Shown piece after piece: positions 32,944-41,414 of a stretch of 64,000 nucleotides of DNA (its first letter is position 1; the number at the start of each line of letters is the position of its first letter). Below the pieces are notes generated by a model. The model was not told the DNA's origin. It did no database searches and saw only the letters and a list, made by a program, of their open reading frames with translations. The position numbers and the translations under genes were made by a program. The DNA is from Halalkalicoccus paucihalophilus (lineage in GTDB: Archaea; Halobacteriota; Halobacteria; Halobacteriales; Halalkalicoccaceae), in contig NZ_LTAZ01000004.1 of assembly GCF_001593955.1 (NCBI RefSeq), positions 744,001 through 808,000 on the forward strand. The letters are read 5' to 3'.

Positions 32944-33509
32944 AGCAGCGCGGCCGCGGCGGCAATCGCCACGAGGACGATCCCGACGCCGAGGATCACC
33001 GCGGGATTGCCCGCGATCAGCGAGCCGATCACGACGAACAACAGCGCGAGGACGACGAGTGCGCCCGCAGCGAGCGCCCGCGCGGGAACGCCCGTCTCGG
33101 GTTGCTGGGCGGGCGGATCGCGCTGGCGTGGCTGTGGCTTCGAGAGGCGCTCGTCGACCTCGACGGGTTCCTTTTCGGGGGTCTCCTCGGGCGGGATCAG
33201 CGAGACGTCGATCACCGCCGTCTCGGCGCCGTAGCCGGTGACGATCTTCAGGCGGCCGCTGACCGGGCGGCTCCGCTGGTCGACCGTGGCCTCGATCCGG
33301 CGGGTGCGTCCGGCCTCGACGAAGTGGTTGCCGCCGTCGAGCGAGATCGCGTCGGCGAGGCCGTCGTCGACGTTGAGGTGGACGTGGGTCGCCGAGCCGT
33401 GGTTCGTGAGTTCGATCGCGAAGCTCTCGCTGGTTTCGAACTCCCGGAGTTGGGGCTCGATCGAGTGGACCGACCGACGGTTGATGTCGACGGGCAGCGT
33501 CCGGACCAC
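32931..33509 (-). CDS. haloarchaeal protein with beta domain and C-terminal membrane anchor
   Basis: A 192-residue protein. Residues 1-105 are beta-rich (FAIELTNHGSATHVHLNVDD, RLKIVTGYGAETAVIDVSL), then a Pro/Glu/Arg linker to about residue 140, then two hydrophobic helices (ARALAAGALVVLALLFVVIG; AVILGVGIVLVAIAAAAALL). I know similar haloarchaeal proteins of unknown function only. Its stop overlaps the end of the DR2241-type gene on the other strand by 13 bases. It follows the Trm112 gene by six bases. Confidence 0.8.
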   Translation of the reverse strand: MVRTLPVDINRRSVHSIEPQLREFETSESFAIELTNHGSATHVHLNVDDGLADAISLDGGNHFVEAGRTRRIEATVDQRSRPVSGRLKIVTGYGAETAVIDVSLIPPEETPEKEPVEVDERLSKPQPRQRDPPAQQPETGVPARALAAGALVVLALLFVVIGSLIAGNPAVILGVGIVLVAIAAAAALLYSS

Positions 33510-33515
33510 GGTCTT

Positions 33516-33710
33516 CTACGCCGTCGCGTCCTCGCGCATGTCCGGCGGCAGGAGGTTCGGGATGCCGTCCTCGATCGGGTAGACCTCGCCACACTCCGTA
33601 CAGGTCAGCGTTCCCGAGACGATCTCCTCGCCGTCGCGCTCCTCGACGTCGAGTTCGAGGTCCGCCTTGTCGATCGGACAGCAGACGATCTCCATCAGCG
33701 ACTCCTTCAT
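33516..33710 (-). CDS. Trm112-type methyltransferase activator
   Basis: A 64-residue zinc-binding protein: MKESLMEIVCCPIDKADLEL, then LTCTECGEVYPIEDGIPNLL. The CCP...CTEC cysteines and the YPIEDGIPNLLP motif are typical of Trm112/YcaR. In archaea and eukaryotes Trm112 activates several methyltransferases of tRNA and release factors. In this window the HemK2-like protein (6.1-6.7 kb) is the best candidate partner. It shares a message with the membrane-anchored protein after it. Confidence 0.88.
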   Translation of the reverse strand: MKESLMEIVCCPIDKADLELDVEERDGEEIVSGTLTCTECGEVYPIEDGIPNLLPPDMREDATA

Positions 33711-33815
33711 CGACCCTCACCTGCGGCGTACATGGCTCGACCGAGGGTTGCGGGTGGGAAAAGTATGACGGGTTCGCGCCGAGCGAACTATGTCGCTGCG
33801 CGATAACCCCCGGGT

Positions 33816-34427
33816 ATGCCAGACGGCGTCGTCCTCGCCGGCGGCCGCTCGACCCGCTTCGGCGAGGTGGACAAGGCGACCGCCGACCTCGCCGGCACGC
33901 CGATGATCCGCCGGGTCGGCGACCGCCTCGAAGGCGTGACCGACCGATTGGTCGTGAACTGCCGGGACGACCAGACCGCGGCCGTCGAGGAGGCGTTCGG
34001 GGACTATCCCAACCCCGTGGAGATCGCCGAGGACCCCGACCCCGACGAGGGTCCGATGGCGGGGATCCGGACGGGGCTCCGGGCCACCGAAAGCGAGTAT
34101 GCCTTCGTCGCGGCCTGCGACATGCCCTTCGTCGAACCCGCGCTCGTCTCCCGTCTCTTCTCGCGCGCCCGTGGTCACGACGCCGCGGTCCCTCGAGTGG
34201 GCGACGGCTGGTTTCAGACCACCCACGCCGTCTACCGTGCCGACGCGATGGCCGACGCCTGCGAGCGCGCGCTCGCGGCGGGCGAGCGGAAGGTGATCGC
34301 TCCGCTGGAGCACCTGAACTACGTCGTGATCGACGAGACGGAGGTCCTCGAATACGCTACCCTCGACACCTTCGAGAACCTGAACACCCGAGAGGAGTTC
34401 GAGCGGGCGGCCGAACGGTTCAGATGA
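33816..34427 (+). CDS. mobA: molybdenum cofactor guanylyltransferase MobA
   Basis: Attaches GMP to molybdopterin to form the bis-MGD type cofactor. The 203-residue chain has the nucleotide-binding start GVVLAGGRSTRFGEVDK (residues 4-20), DEGPMAGIRTGL, and ACDMPFVEPALV with the metal Asp. Length fits. It converges with yqeC, overlapping it by eight bases. The formate dehydrogenase near 40 kb and the formaldehyde/molybdenum context give it a likely client. Confidence 0.92.
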   Translation: MPDGVVLAGGRSTRFGEVDKATADLAGTPMIRRVGDRLEGVTDRLVVNCRDDQTAAVEEAFGDYPNPVEIAEDPDPDEGPMAGIRTGLRATESEYAFVAACDMPFVEPALVSRLFSRARGHDAAVPRVGDGWFQTTHAVYRADAMADACERALAAGERKVIAPLEHLNYVVIDETEVLEYATLDTFENLNTREEFERAAERFR

Positions 34428-35136
34428 CGTCCACGACCTCGCTCTCGGCCATCCGCGCGAGCACCACCCGCTCGACGTCGGCCCGCTCGTGGATCCCGCG
34501 GGCGATCTCGCGGGCCACCGCCTCGTCCTCGCCGTCGTCGACTTTGTTCAACACCGGGATCACGGTCGCGTCGTCGGGAACGTCCTTCAACCCGCCGTCG
34601 GGACTCGCGAGTACCGCTGCAACCGCTTCCGGCGTGATCTCCTCGCCGAGGTCGATCCCCGCGATGGCGGCGACGCGTTCGGGCCGGTGGACGACGCCCT
34701 CCGTGAAGGGCTCGCCGACGGCGTGGACGCTCGCGATCGGGAGGACGGTGTCCGTATTTTGTGGAAGCTGTGGCTCCCGGTCGTCGGGCGCCTTGAACTC
34801 GCGCATACGTGCCCCGTCGGCCTTCACGAGAACGGGTACCTCCGTCTTCCGGGCGAGTTCCTCGATGACCCCGCGATTGTACCCCCGATAGCGGTCCTCG
34901 AACTCGCGTTCGGGCACGACGCCCAGCGGCCACTCGTCGTTTCGGTCGATCACGCTCGCTGGATCGTCGGTAACGACGATGCGCCCGACGTGTGGATCGA
35001 AGATCGGAATTCTGACCGTGGCGGTGACGACCGCCCGGTCCAGCGCATTCGCGAGTGCATAGAGCGTCGTCTTCTTCCCCCCCGCTCCGACGACGCAGGT
35101 TAGCCCCTCGGACGGCAACGCCTCCGTAAGCTCCAT
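34420..35136 (-). CDS. yqeC: YqeC-like selenium/molybdenum cofactor protein
   Basis: A 238-residue P-loop protein. VVGAGGKKTTLYALANAL near residues 15-32 is the variant nucleotide loop of the YqeC family; VLVKADGARMREFKAPDDREP near 100 and TVIPVLNKVDDGEDE near 190 are further blocks. In bacteria yqeC clusters with selenium-dependent molybdenum hydroxylase maturation; in archaea it is found beside molybdenum genes. Exact function unproven. It is the reverse-strand neighbour of mobA, sharing the last eight bases. Confidence 0.85.
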   Translation of the reverse strand: MELTEALPSEGLTCVVGAGGKKTTLYALANALDRAVVTATVRIPIFDPHVGRIVVTDDPASVIDRNDEWPLGVVPEREFEDRYRGYNRGVIEELARKTEVPVLVKADGARMREFKAPDDREPQLPQNTDTVLPIASVHAVGEPFTEGVVHRPERVAAIAGIDLGEEITPEAVAAVLASPDGGLKDVPDDATVIPVLNKVDDGEDEAVAREIARGIHERADVERVVLARMAESEVVDVI

Positions 35137-35188
35137 AGCCGCTCTACCGCATCCGCTCGGTTACCGGTTGTGGTCCCCCGGTCGACAG

Positions 35189-35216
35189 TTGTTAGCTAAT
35201 AGTAGTTAGTTAACAA
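35189..35216 (+). promoter_or_regulatory. inverted-repeat operator upstream of fdhA
   Basis: TTGTTAGCTAA and TTAGTTAACAA are complementary at 10 of 11 positions around a six-base spacer TAGTAG. The site is AT-rich and lies 46 bases before the fdhA ATG, where the basal promoter would be, so a dimeric repressor or activator could bind here. Confidence 0.6.
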
Positions 35217-35261
35217 TCATGATTATGCCCCTCGCCGTCCACCCGCTAGTCGGGACAGTCA

Positions 35262-36428
35262 ATGTCAATGAATGCCGTGGTCTATCAGGGACCGCACGAC
35301 GTGGCGGTAGAGGAAGTGGACGAACCCGAGATCGAACACCCGAACGACGTGGTGATCGACATCACGACGACGTGTATCTGCGGGTCGGACCTCCACATGT
35401 ACGAGGGGCGTACCGACGCCGAGCCGGGGATCGTCTTCGGCCACGAGAACATGGGGATCGTCGACGAAGTGGGGGAGGGCGTAAGCACTCTGGAAGAGGG
35501 CGACCGGATCGTCCTGCCCTTCAACGTCGCCTGTGGATTCTGTCAGAACTGCGAGTCGGGCTACACGGGCTTCTGTACGAACGTCAACCCCGGTTTCGCG
35601 GGCGGGGCCTACGGCTACGTCGCAATGGGGCCGTATAAGGGCGGACAGGCGGAACGGCTGCGGGTTCCATACGCGGACTTCAACGCGCTGAAGCTCCCCG
35701 AGGGCGACGAGCACGAGGACTCGTTTTCGCTTCTGGCCGATATCTTCCCGACGGGCTGGCACGGTACCGAACTCGCGAACCTCCAACCGGGGGAATCGGT
35801 CGCGATCTTCGGGGCCGGCCCCGTCGGTGCGATGGCCGCCTACAGCGCCCACATCAAGGGTGCCGCCGAGATCTACACTGTCGACCGGGTGCCGAGCCGA
35901 CTCGACGCGGTCGAGGAGAACTGCGGGGCGATCCCGATCAACTTCGAGGACTCGGATCCGGTCGAGCAGATCAAGAACGAACACGGTGGCATGGTCGACA
36001 AAGGCGTCGATGCCGTCGGGTATCAGGCGATCGACCCCGAGACCGACCCCTCGGACGACGCCTACGACCCGGCGAGGGAGAACCCCGCCGTGGTCCTCAA
36101 TCAGTTGATTCAAGTCGTTCGTCCGACCGGCGAGCTCGGGATCCCCGGACTCTACGTCCCCTCGGATCCCGGTGCGCCCGACGAGATGGCCGCACAGGGG
36201 AGGTTGGGAATCGACTTCGGGAAGTTCTTCGAGAAGGGCCTGAAGTGTGGCACCGGCCAGTGTAACGTCAAGCAGTACAACCGCGCCCTCCGTGACCTGA
36301 TCATCGAGGGCCGCGCCGATCCCAGCTGGATCGTCTCCCATCGTGTCGGGCTCGACGAAGCCCCCGAGATGTACGAGGCGTTCGACAACCGCGAGGAGGG
36401 CGTCACGAAAGTCCTTCTCGAACCCTGA
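35262..36428 (+). CDS. fdhA: glutathione-independent formaldehyde dehydrogenase
   Basis: A 388-residue zinc-dependent medium-chain dehydrogenase. Catalytic zinc ligands: Cys in TTCICGSDLHMYEG and His-Glu in FGHENMGIV. The structural zinc cluster is CGFCQNCESGYTGFC near residues 88-102. The NAD loop is AIFGAGPVGAMAAY. The long insert with GLKCGTGQCNVKQYNR is typical of the Pseudomonas-type formaldehyde dismutase/dehydrogenase, which needs no glutathione. It probably oxidises formaldehyde to formate. The inverted repeat upstream suggests regulation. The start has two options six bases apart. Confidence 0.92.
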   Translation: MSMNAVVYQGPHDVAVEEVDEPEIEHPNDVVIDITTTCICGSDLHMYEGRTDAEPGIVFGHENMGIVDEVGEGVSTLEEGDRIVLPFNVACGFCQNCESGYTGFCTNVNPGFAGGAYGYVAMGPYKGGQAERLRVPYADFNALKLPEGDEHEDSFSLLADIFPTGWHGTELANLQPGESVAIFGAGPVGAMAAYSAHIKGAAEIYTVDRVPSRLDAVEENCGAIPINFEDSDPVEQIKNEHGGMVDKGVDAVGYQAIDPETDPSDDAYDPARENPAVVLNQLIQVVRPTGELGIPGLYVPSDPGAPDEMAAQGRLGIDFGKFFEKGLKCGTGQCNVKQYNRALRDLIIEGRADPSWIVSHRVGLDEAPEMYEAFDNREEGVTKVLLEP

Positions 36429-36466
36429 GTCCGTCGGCGTAACGACAGCAGCTATTTTTTCGAACG

Positions 36467-36628
36467 CTACCCGCGGAGCCACGCCTCGGGATGGCGCTCG
36501 CGCAGGTGGTCCTGATAGGCCACGACGACCGCCGAGTGCGAGCCGGCGGTGACGGACCACTCACAGCGCTCACACCGACCGAGGAGTACGTCCTCGCCGA
36601 CTCCAACCGACCGGTTCGGTTCGTCCAT
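36467..36628 (-). CDS. 53-residue single zinc-finger micro-protein
   Basis: MDEPNRSVGVGEDVLLGRCE, then CEWSVTAGSHSAVVVAYQ, DHLRERHPEAWLRG. A CERC pair and a DHLRERH histidine pair form a C2H2-type finger of about 27 residues. It ends with TAG after 53 codons. Haloarchaea encode many such micro-proteins, mostly of unknown role. It is divergent from another tiny CxxC protein 91 bases away. Codon use is consistent with neighbouring genes. Confidence 0.8.
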   Translation of the reverse strand: MDEPNRSVGVGEDVLLGRCERCEWSVTAGSHSAVVVAYQDHLRERHPEAWLRG

Positions 36629-36690
36629 GCTGTCTAGTGGCTCTCTACGGACCTCTCCCTGTCGCTCCGGGCCGGGTCGCGCGGCAACCG

Positions 36691-36696
36691 TTATAC
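36691..36696 (+). promoter_or_regulatory. candidate TATA box of the 50-residue CxxC protein
   Basis: TTATAC lies 24-29 bases before the ATG at 36720, predicting a leaderless message. Confidence 0.45.
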
Positions 36697-36719
36697 TCGC
36701 GGGCGCTCAAAAGGGGTTC

Positions 36720-36872
36720 ATGTGCAAGTACTGTGGCTACAACACCCACGAGGGATGGGATCGGCTCCTCCAGTACGATGCCACCTATCAGGGTAGCCGA
36801 AAGCGGGCGGAGAACTACGGCTTTCACGAGTCCTGGGACGACCTGCGCGAGCAGTTCGACACCGACGATTAG
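36720..36872 (+). CDS. 50-residue CxxC micro-protein
   Basis: MCKYCGYNTHEGWDRLLQYD then ATYQGSRKRAENYGFHESWD and an acidic end. One CKYC pair at the very N-terminus, with His11 and possibly His42, could bind metal. The ATG at MCKYCG is chosen because the TATA box is at leaderless distance and the frame before it has no protein character. The stop overlaps the CobW stop on the other strand by three bases. Function unknown. Confidence 0.65.
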   Translation: MCKYCGYNTHEGWDRLLQYDATYQGSRKRAENYGFHESWDDLREQFDTDD

Positions 36873-37957
36873 GGCGGAAACGGGTCGGAAACGCCCGCCA
36901 GCCCCGATTCGCGCTCCTCGTCAGTTAACACCGCATCGTCGAGCGTTTTCCTGATCCCCGCCTCGTCGAGCTCCGTCCCGATGAAGACGAGTTCGGTCCG
37001 CCGTTCGTCCTCGGGATGCCACTCGCCGATCGGCCCCGCCTTGATCGACTCCCCGGCGAGGTTAAAGCCCATCACTTGCTCGCGCCCGCCCAGCCGGAAG
37101 ATCCCTTTCGCCCGAACGATCCCCGAGAGCGACTCGAATGCCTCGTCGAGGCGCTCGGGGTGGAACGGGCGTTTCTGGCGGTAGACGAACGACTCGACGC
37201 CGAGTTCTTCAGCAGGGTGCGTGTGACCGTGTTCCACGCCGGCGAGTTCGCGCTTCCAGCCGACGTGACGCTGGGCCTCCTGCAGGTCGAACCGTTCGGT
37301 TCCGAGCACCCGCCCGGGATCGATCTTCGAGTGGGCCGTCCGGACGATCCCCGCGCGCGGCTGGAGGCGTTCGATCACGGCCTCGATCTCGTCGAGCTTT
37401 CCTTCCTCGACCAGGTCCGTCTTGTTGAGAAGCAGGAGGTCGCAGAACTCGATCTGGTCGATCAGCAGCTCGGTCAGCGGGCGGTCGGATTCTTCCCCCT
37501 CTGCCTCGGGGATCTCGCCCGCGTCGAACGCCCGCTCGAACTCCGCGGCGTCGATCACTGATACTGTGGTGTCGAGGCGAAAGCCCTCGGGAGCGTCCCC
37601 GTCGTCCGCACCGCCTCCCCCGCCCCCGGTGAAGGTCCGGGCGACGGGGATCGGCTCGCTGATCCCCGACGACTCCACCAGCAGGTAGTCGAACTGCCGG
37701 GAGTCGGCCAGTCGAGTCGCCTCGGTCAGCAAGTCCTCGCGCAACTCACAACAGATACAGCCGTTCGAGAGGTCGACGATCCCTTCCTCGTTTCCCTCCC
37801 GCGCGATTAGGTCCGCGTCGACGTTGACCTCGCCCATGTCGTTAACGATCACCGCCACCTCGTATCCCTCGCGGTTCGTCAGGACGTGGTTCACCAGCGT
37901 CGTCTTCCCGGCACCGAGCGAGCCGCTGACGACCGTCACCGGTATCGGTTCCGTCAT
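36869..37957 (-). CDS. CobW/COG0523-type metal-chaperone GTPase
   Basis: A 362-residue GTPase. P-loop GSLGAGKTTLVNHVL at residues 12-26, the metal motif SNGCICCELREDL (CxCC) near 64-76, VESSGISEP, and NKTDLVEEG. The C-terminal domain includes a His-rich segment VEHGHTHPAEE near residue 240. A run of six Gly (TGGGGGGADDG) interrupts the domain after VARTF. Such GTPases deliver zinc, cobalt or other metals to clients. The client is unknown; formaldehyde dehydrogenase (zinc) next door is one possibility. Single gene, reverse strand. Confidence 0.9.
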   Translation of the reverse strand: MTEPIPVTVVSGSLGAGKTTLVNHVLTNREGYEVAVIVNDMGEVNVDADLIAREGNEEGIVDLSNGCICCELREDLLTEATRLADSRQFDYLLVESSGISEPIPVARTFTGGGGGGADDGDAPEGFRLDTTVSVIDAAEFERAFDAGEIPEAEGEESDRPLTELLIDQIEFCDLLLLNKTDLVEEGKLDEIEAVIERLQPRAGIVRTAHSKIDPGRVLGTERFDLQEAQRHVGWKRELAGVEHGHTHPAEELGVESFVYRQKRPFHPERLDEAFESLSGIVRAKGIFRLGGREQVMGFNLAGESIKAGPIGEWHPEDERRTELVFIGTELDEAGIRKTLDDAVLTDEERESGLAGVSDPFPP

Positions 37958-38004
37958 ACGTGACCAACCGGCGGACCGAGTAAAAGCGTGTCGCGCTCGA
38001 CGGG

Positions 38005-39210
38005 CTACTCGCCAGCCATGAGCGTACCCTCCTCACGGTCGAGACGCTCCATCGCGAGCCAACAGTTGGTGATCGGGTGGTAGCCCGGCTCCACCTCGGG
38101 CCCGTGATCCGGCTCGGGCAGTTCGCCCTCGCGGGTGAGTCGCTCGTACCAGTTGCCGTATCGGGGATTGATCAGATGGGTGGTGGCGTACTCCCAGAGC
38201 CGGTCGTACCACTCCAGATACGTGGTGTCGTGCCGGGCCAACAGCGCGCTCGCGCCGATCGCCTCGGCGTGGGCCCAGCCGTATTTGTCGTCGACGATCG
38301 GTTTTCCCGAGCTCTCGACCGTGTAGTAGAGCCCTTCATACTGATCGTCCCAACCCAGATCCATCGCGGCGTCGAACAGCTCCATCGCGCGCGTGAGAAG
38401 CCACTTCTCCTCGCGATGCTCGGCGAGCAGACAGAGCAGCTTCGCCCACTCGGCGTGATGCCCCGGCTGGTAGCCCGGCGGGCGGAACTGATGGTCCGGT
38501 TCGTCTTCGTTGTACGAGAGGTCGTGTGCCCACGAGTCGGTGTAGTGCTCCCACAGCAGGCCGTCGGTCTCCGCGGCGAGTTCGCGGGCGAAGCGCTCGG
38601 CGACCGTGTAGGCTCGGTCGAAGAAGTGTTCCTCTCCTGTAACCTCGCCCGCGGCCAGTAGTGCCTCGAGGGTGTGCATGTTCGCGTTCGCCCCGCGATA
38701 GGACGAGAGCTCCGACCAGTCGGGCGAGGCCCGGTCGGCATACAGCCCGTGGTCGGGCTCGAAGAAACGTTCCTCCAGAACCTCGAAGACTCGATCGAGT
38801 TCCTCTCGCCCGCCGGGAATCTCTGCCTGGTGGGCCCGCGCACCCGCAAGCAGCGCGAACGCGTGGCCGTAGCAGTAGCGCGTTCGGTCTACTGGCACGC
38901 GCCCGTCGAGCAGCCAGTCGTAGCCCCTCTGTTCGGGATCCCAGTGAACCGTCGAGAGGAATCGCAGGCCGTGTTCGGCGGCCGTGCGACACCACTCAGG
39001 TCCGTCGGCGAGGGTACCCAGGGAGAAGTTGTTGACCGCGCGGGCGGTCGCGACGAGGTGCTTGCTTCGCGAGTCGTAGACGTATCCCTCCCGTTCGTCG
39101 AGCTGGGCGACGTAGCCGCCGGTACGAACGTCGATGCAGTCGGGATAATAGAAGTTCAGGACGTCCCGAAACGCGTGGTGCAGTCCCTCGTGGGTGCGAT
39201 AGACGTTCAT
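38005..39210 (-). CDS. AGE-family sugar epimerase/isomerase
   Basis: A 401-residue (alpha/alpha)6-barrel protein. GGYVAQLDEREGYVYDSRSK and KHLVATARAVNNFSLG resemble the N-terminal helices of N-acylglucosamine 2-epimerases and mannose or cellobiose 2-epimerases. YCYGHAFALLAGARAH, FRPPGYQPGHHAEWAKLL (catalytic His region) and DDKYGWAHAEAIGA follow in order. Substrate not deducible: could be a 2-epimerase or a ketose-aldose isomerase. Reverse strand, between CobW and formate dehydrogenase, apparently monocistronic. Confidence 0.85.
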   Translation of the reverse strand: MNVYRTHEGLHHAFRDVLNFYYPDCIDVRTGGYVAQLDEREGYVYDSRSKHLVATARAVNNFSLGTLADGPEWCRTAAEHGLRFLSTVHWDPEQRGYDWLLDGRVPVDRTRYCYGHAFALLAGARAHQAEIPGGREELDRVFEVLEERFFEPDHGLYADRASPDWSELSSYRGANANMHTLEALLAAGEVTGEEHFFDRAYTVAERFARELAAETDGLLWEHYTDSWAHDLSYNEDEPDHQFRPPGYQPGHHAEWAKLLCLLAEHREEKWLLTRAMELFDAAMDLGWDDQYEGLYYTVESSGKPIVDDKYGWAHAEAIGASALLARHDTTYLEWYDRLWEYATTHLINPRYGNWYERLTREGELPEPDHGPEVEPGYHPITNCWLAMERLDREEGTLMAGE

Positions 39211-39278
39211 ACCGATAGCCGACCCGCGAGGGACATAGCTGTCGGGGATCGAATCGGGAAGGAGGCAGCCGCGCCCGA

Positions 39279-41414
39279 TCAGTCGTCCGCCGGTGCGTCG
39301 TCCGTGGGCTCGATGCCGACTTCGATCTCGGCGGCGGCGGCCTTGTACTCGGGGATCTTCGCGCGCTCATCGAGCACGTCGTTCGTCAGTCGGTTGGCCG
39401 AGGCCGCGGCGAAGTGGGGCGTCGTCCAGATCGAGCCCTCCTTGATGTCCTCGGTGACCTGCGCCTCGACGGTGATCTCGCCCCGGCGCGAGCGGATCGT
39501 CACCTGCTCGCCGTCCTCGATGCCGTAGCGCTCGGCGTCGTTCGGGTGGATGTCGACGAAGTTCTCGGGGTGCTGGCGGTTGAGCGTCGGCGACCGGCGG
39601 CTCATCGTTCCCGTGTTGTAGTGTTCCTCCAGTCGGGCGGTGGTGAGGATCAGCGGGTACTCCTCGTCGGGCGTCTCGGCCGGCGGGGTGTGGCTCACCC
39701 CCTCGATGTGGCCCAGCCCGCTCTCGGTGTCGAAGTGCTCCTCGTAGAGGTACTGATCTCCCTCGTCGCCCTCCTCGTAGCAGGGCCACTGGATCCCCTC
39801 CTCGCCGAGCGCCTCGTAGGTCATCCCGTGGTAGCTCGGACACACGAGCCGAAGCTCCTCGAAGACCTCCTCGGGGTCCTCGAAGTCGAAGCCGCCGTCC
39901 TCGCCGAACAGCCGGGTTCCGATCTCGGAGACGATCTCGAGGTCGTGTTTCGTGTTTTCGTGGACTTTCGCGACGGGGCGCATCCGCTGAACCCGCCGGT
40001 CCGTGTTGGTGACCGTGCCGCCGCGCTCGGCCCACGTCGTCGCCGGCAGGATTACGTCGGCGTACTTCGCGGTCTCGGTCATGAAGATGTCCTGTGCGAC
40101 GATGAACTCCAGTTCCTGGATCCGCTCTGCGACGTCGTTGGAATCGGGCTCGCTCATCACGGGGTTCTCGCCCATGACGTACAGCCCCTTGACCGACTCG
40201 CCGAACTCGTGGGAGATCTCAACGTTCGTCAGCCCCGGCTCCGCGGGCACGTCGAAGCCCCAGACCTCCTCGACGCTCTTCCTGGCTTCGTCGTCGTCAA
40301 CCAGCTGGTAGCCGGGCAGGACGTTCGGCATCGCGCCGACGTCACAGGTCCCCTGAACGTTGTTCTGGCCACGAAGCGGGTTCACTCCCGTACCCGGCCG
40401 CCCGAGGTTGCCCGTGATCAGCGCGAGGTTGATCTCGTTTTGAACGTTGTCGACGCCGCAGGCGTGCTGGCTCATCCCCATTCCCGTGAAGATGGCGGCG
40501 CTGTCGGCGGAGGCGTACTTCTCGGCGGCGAGTTCGATGTCTTCGAGGGACACACCGCACTCCTCGGCTGCAGCCTCCTTGTCGAAACCATCGAGGGTCT
40601 CCTTTAAGTGGTCGAATCCCTCGGTGCGCTCCTCGATGAACGCCTCGTCGATCCACCCCTCCTCCGGGTTCTCCTCGTGCTTCTCCAAAATCGTCTTGAT
40701 GACGACGTTCAACAGTGGAATGTCCGTTCCGGGTTCGACCTGCAGGTGCATGTGGCGGTCGGTCTCGTCGATCTTGAACGACCGCGTCGTCTTGTTGGCG
40801 TGGGGGTCGACCTGGATGACTGTCGCGCCCTCGAGCACCGCCTGCCGGAAGTAGACGCTATTGGCGATCGGGTGCTGTTCGCCGGGATTGGCCCCGTGGA
40901 TCCAGAAGACGTCGGCCTCCTCGCGGAGGTCGGCCATGCTGTTGGTCATCGCGCCCGCGCCCAGACTCGTTCGTAGTGCCCAGACGGTCGAGGCGTGACA
41001 CATCCGCGTGCAGTTGTCGACGTTGTTCGTCCCGTACCGGCGTGCGAGCTTCTGGAGGAGGTAGTTCTCCTCGTTCATCGTCTTCGACGACCCATAGAAG
41101 CCCATCGCGTCGGGGCCGTACTCCTCGCGGATGCGTTCCATCTCCGAGACGATCAGTTCGTAGGCCTCCTCCCAGGTGGCCTCGCGGAACTCCCCGTCCT
41201 CCTTGATCAGCGGGTCGGTAAGCCGGTCTTCGTGGTTTACGACCTGCGTCGCCGCGCCGCCCTTGATGCAGATCTTCCCCTCGTTGACCGGCGCCTCGCC
41301 CCACGGCATAAAGCGCATGTCGCCGGGTTCCTCGCCGGGGTTGACCTGAATGCCACAGCCGACGCCACAGTACGGACAGATCGTCTTGACCGGTTGTTGC
41401 TCCTCAGATGCCAT
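39279..41414 (-). CDS. fdhF: formate dehydrogenase alpha subunit, molybdopterin type
   Basis: A 711-residue molybdenum/bis-MGD oxidoreductase. The N-terminus has the 4Fe-4S ligands CPYCGVGCGI with the fourth Cys in GKICIKGGAAT. The metal-binding residue is Cys in DNCTRMCHASTVW, where selenoproteins have Sec. WIHGANPGEQHPIANSVYFR and ITGNLGRPGTGVNPLRGQNN bind the cofactor; the C-terminal dinucleotide domain includes NTGTMSRRSPTLNRQHPENF. Length equals the short FdhF class. By family it converts formate to CO2. No beta, gamma or fdhD gene is adjacent. GGAGG precedes the ATG. Confidence 0.92.
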   Translation of the reverse strand: MASEEQQPVKTICPYCGVGCGIQVNPGEEPGDMRFMPWGEAPVNEGKICIKGGAATQVVNHEDRLTDPLIKEDGEFREATWEEAYELIVSEMERIREEYGPDAMGFYGSSKTMNEENYLLQKLARRYGTNNVDNCTRMCHASTVWALRTSLGAGAMTNSMADLREEADVFWIHGANPGEQHPIANSVYFRQAVLEGATVIQVDPHANKTTRSFKIDETDRHMHLQVEPGTDIPLLNVVIKTILEKHEENPEEGWIDEAFIEERTEGFDHLKETLDGFDKEAAAEECGVSLEDIELAAEKYASADSAAIFTGMGMSQHACGVDNVQNEINLALITGNLGRPGTGVNPLRGQNNVQGTCDVGAMPNVLPGYQLVDDDEARKSVEEVWGFDVPAEPGLTNVEISHEFGESVKGLYVMGENPVMSEPDSNDVAERIQELEFIVAQDIFMTETAKYADVILPATTWAERGGTVTNTDRRVQRMRPVAKVHENTKHDLEIVSEIGTRLFGEDGGFDFEDPEEVFEELRLVCPSYHGMTYEALGEEGIQWPCYEEGDEGDQYLYEEHFDTESGLGHIEGVSHTPPAETPDEEYPLILTTARLEEHYNTGTMSRRSPTLNRQHPENFVDIHPNDAERYGIEDGEQVTIRSRRGEITVEAQVTEDIKEGSIWTTPHFAAASANRLTNDVLDERAKIPEYKAAAAEIEVGIEPTDDAPADD

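Noticed and set aside
39279..41414. Selenocysteine in formate dehydrogenase
   Set aside because: The metal-site codon is Cys and there is no in-frame TGA.
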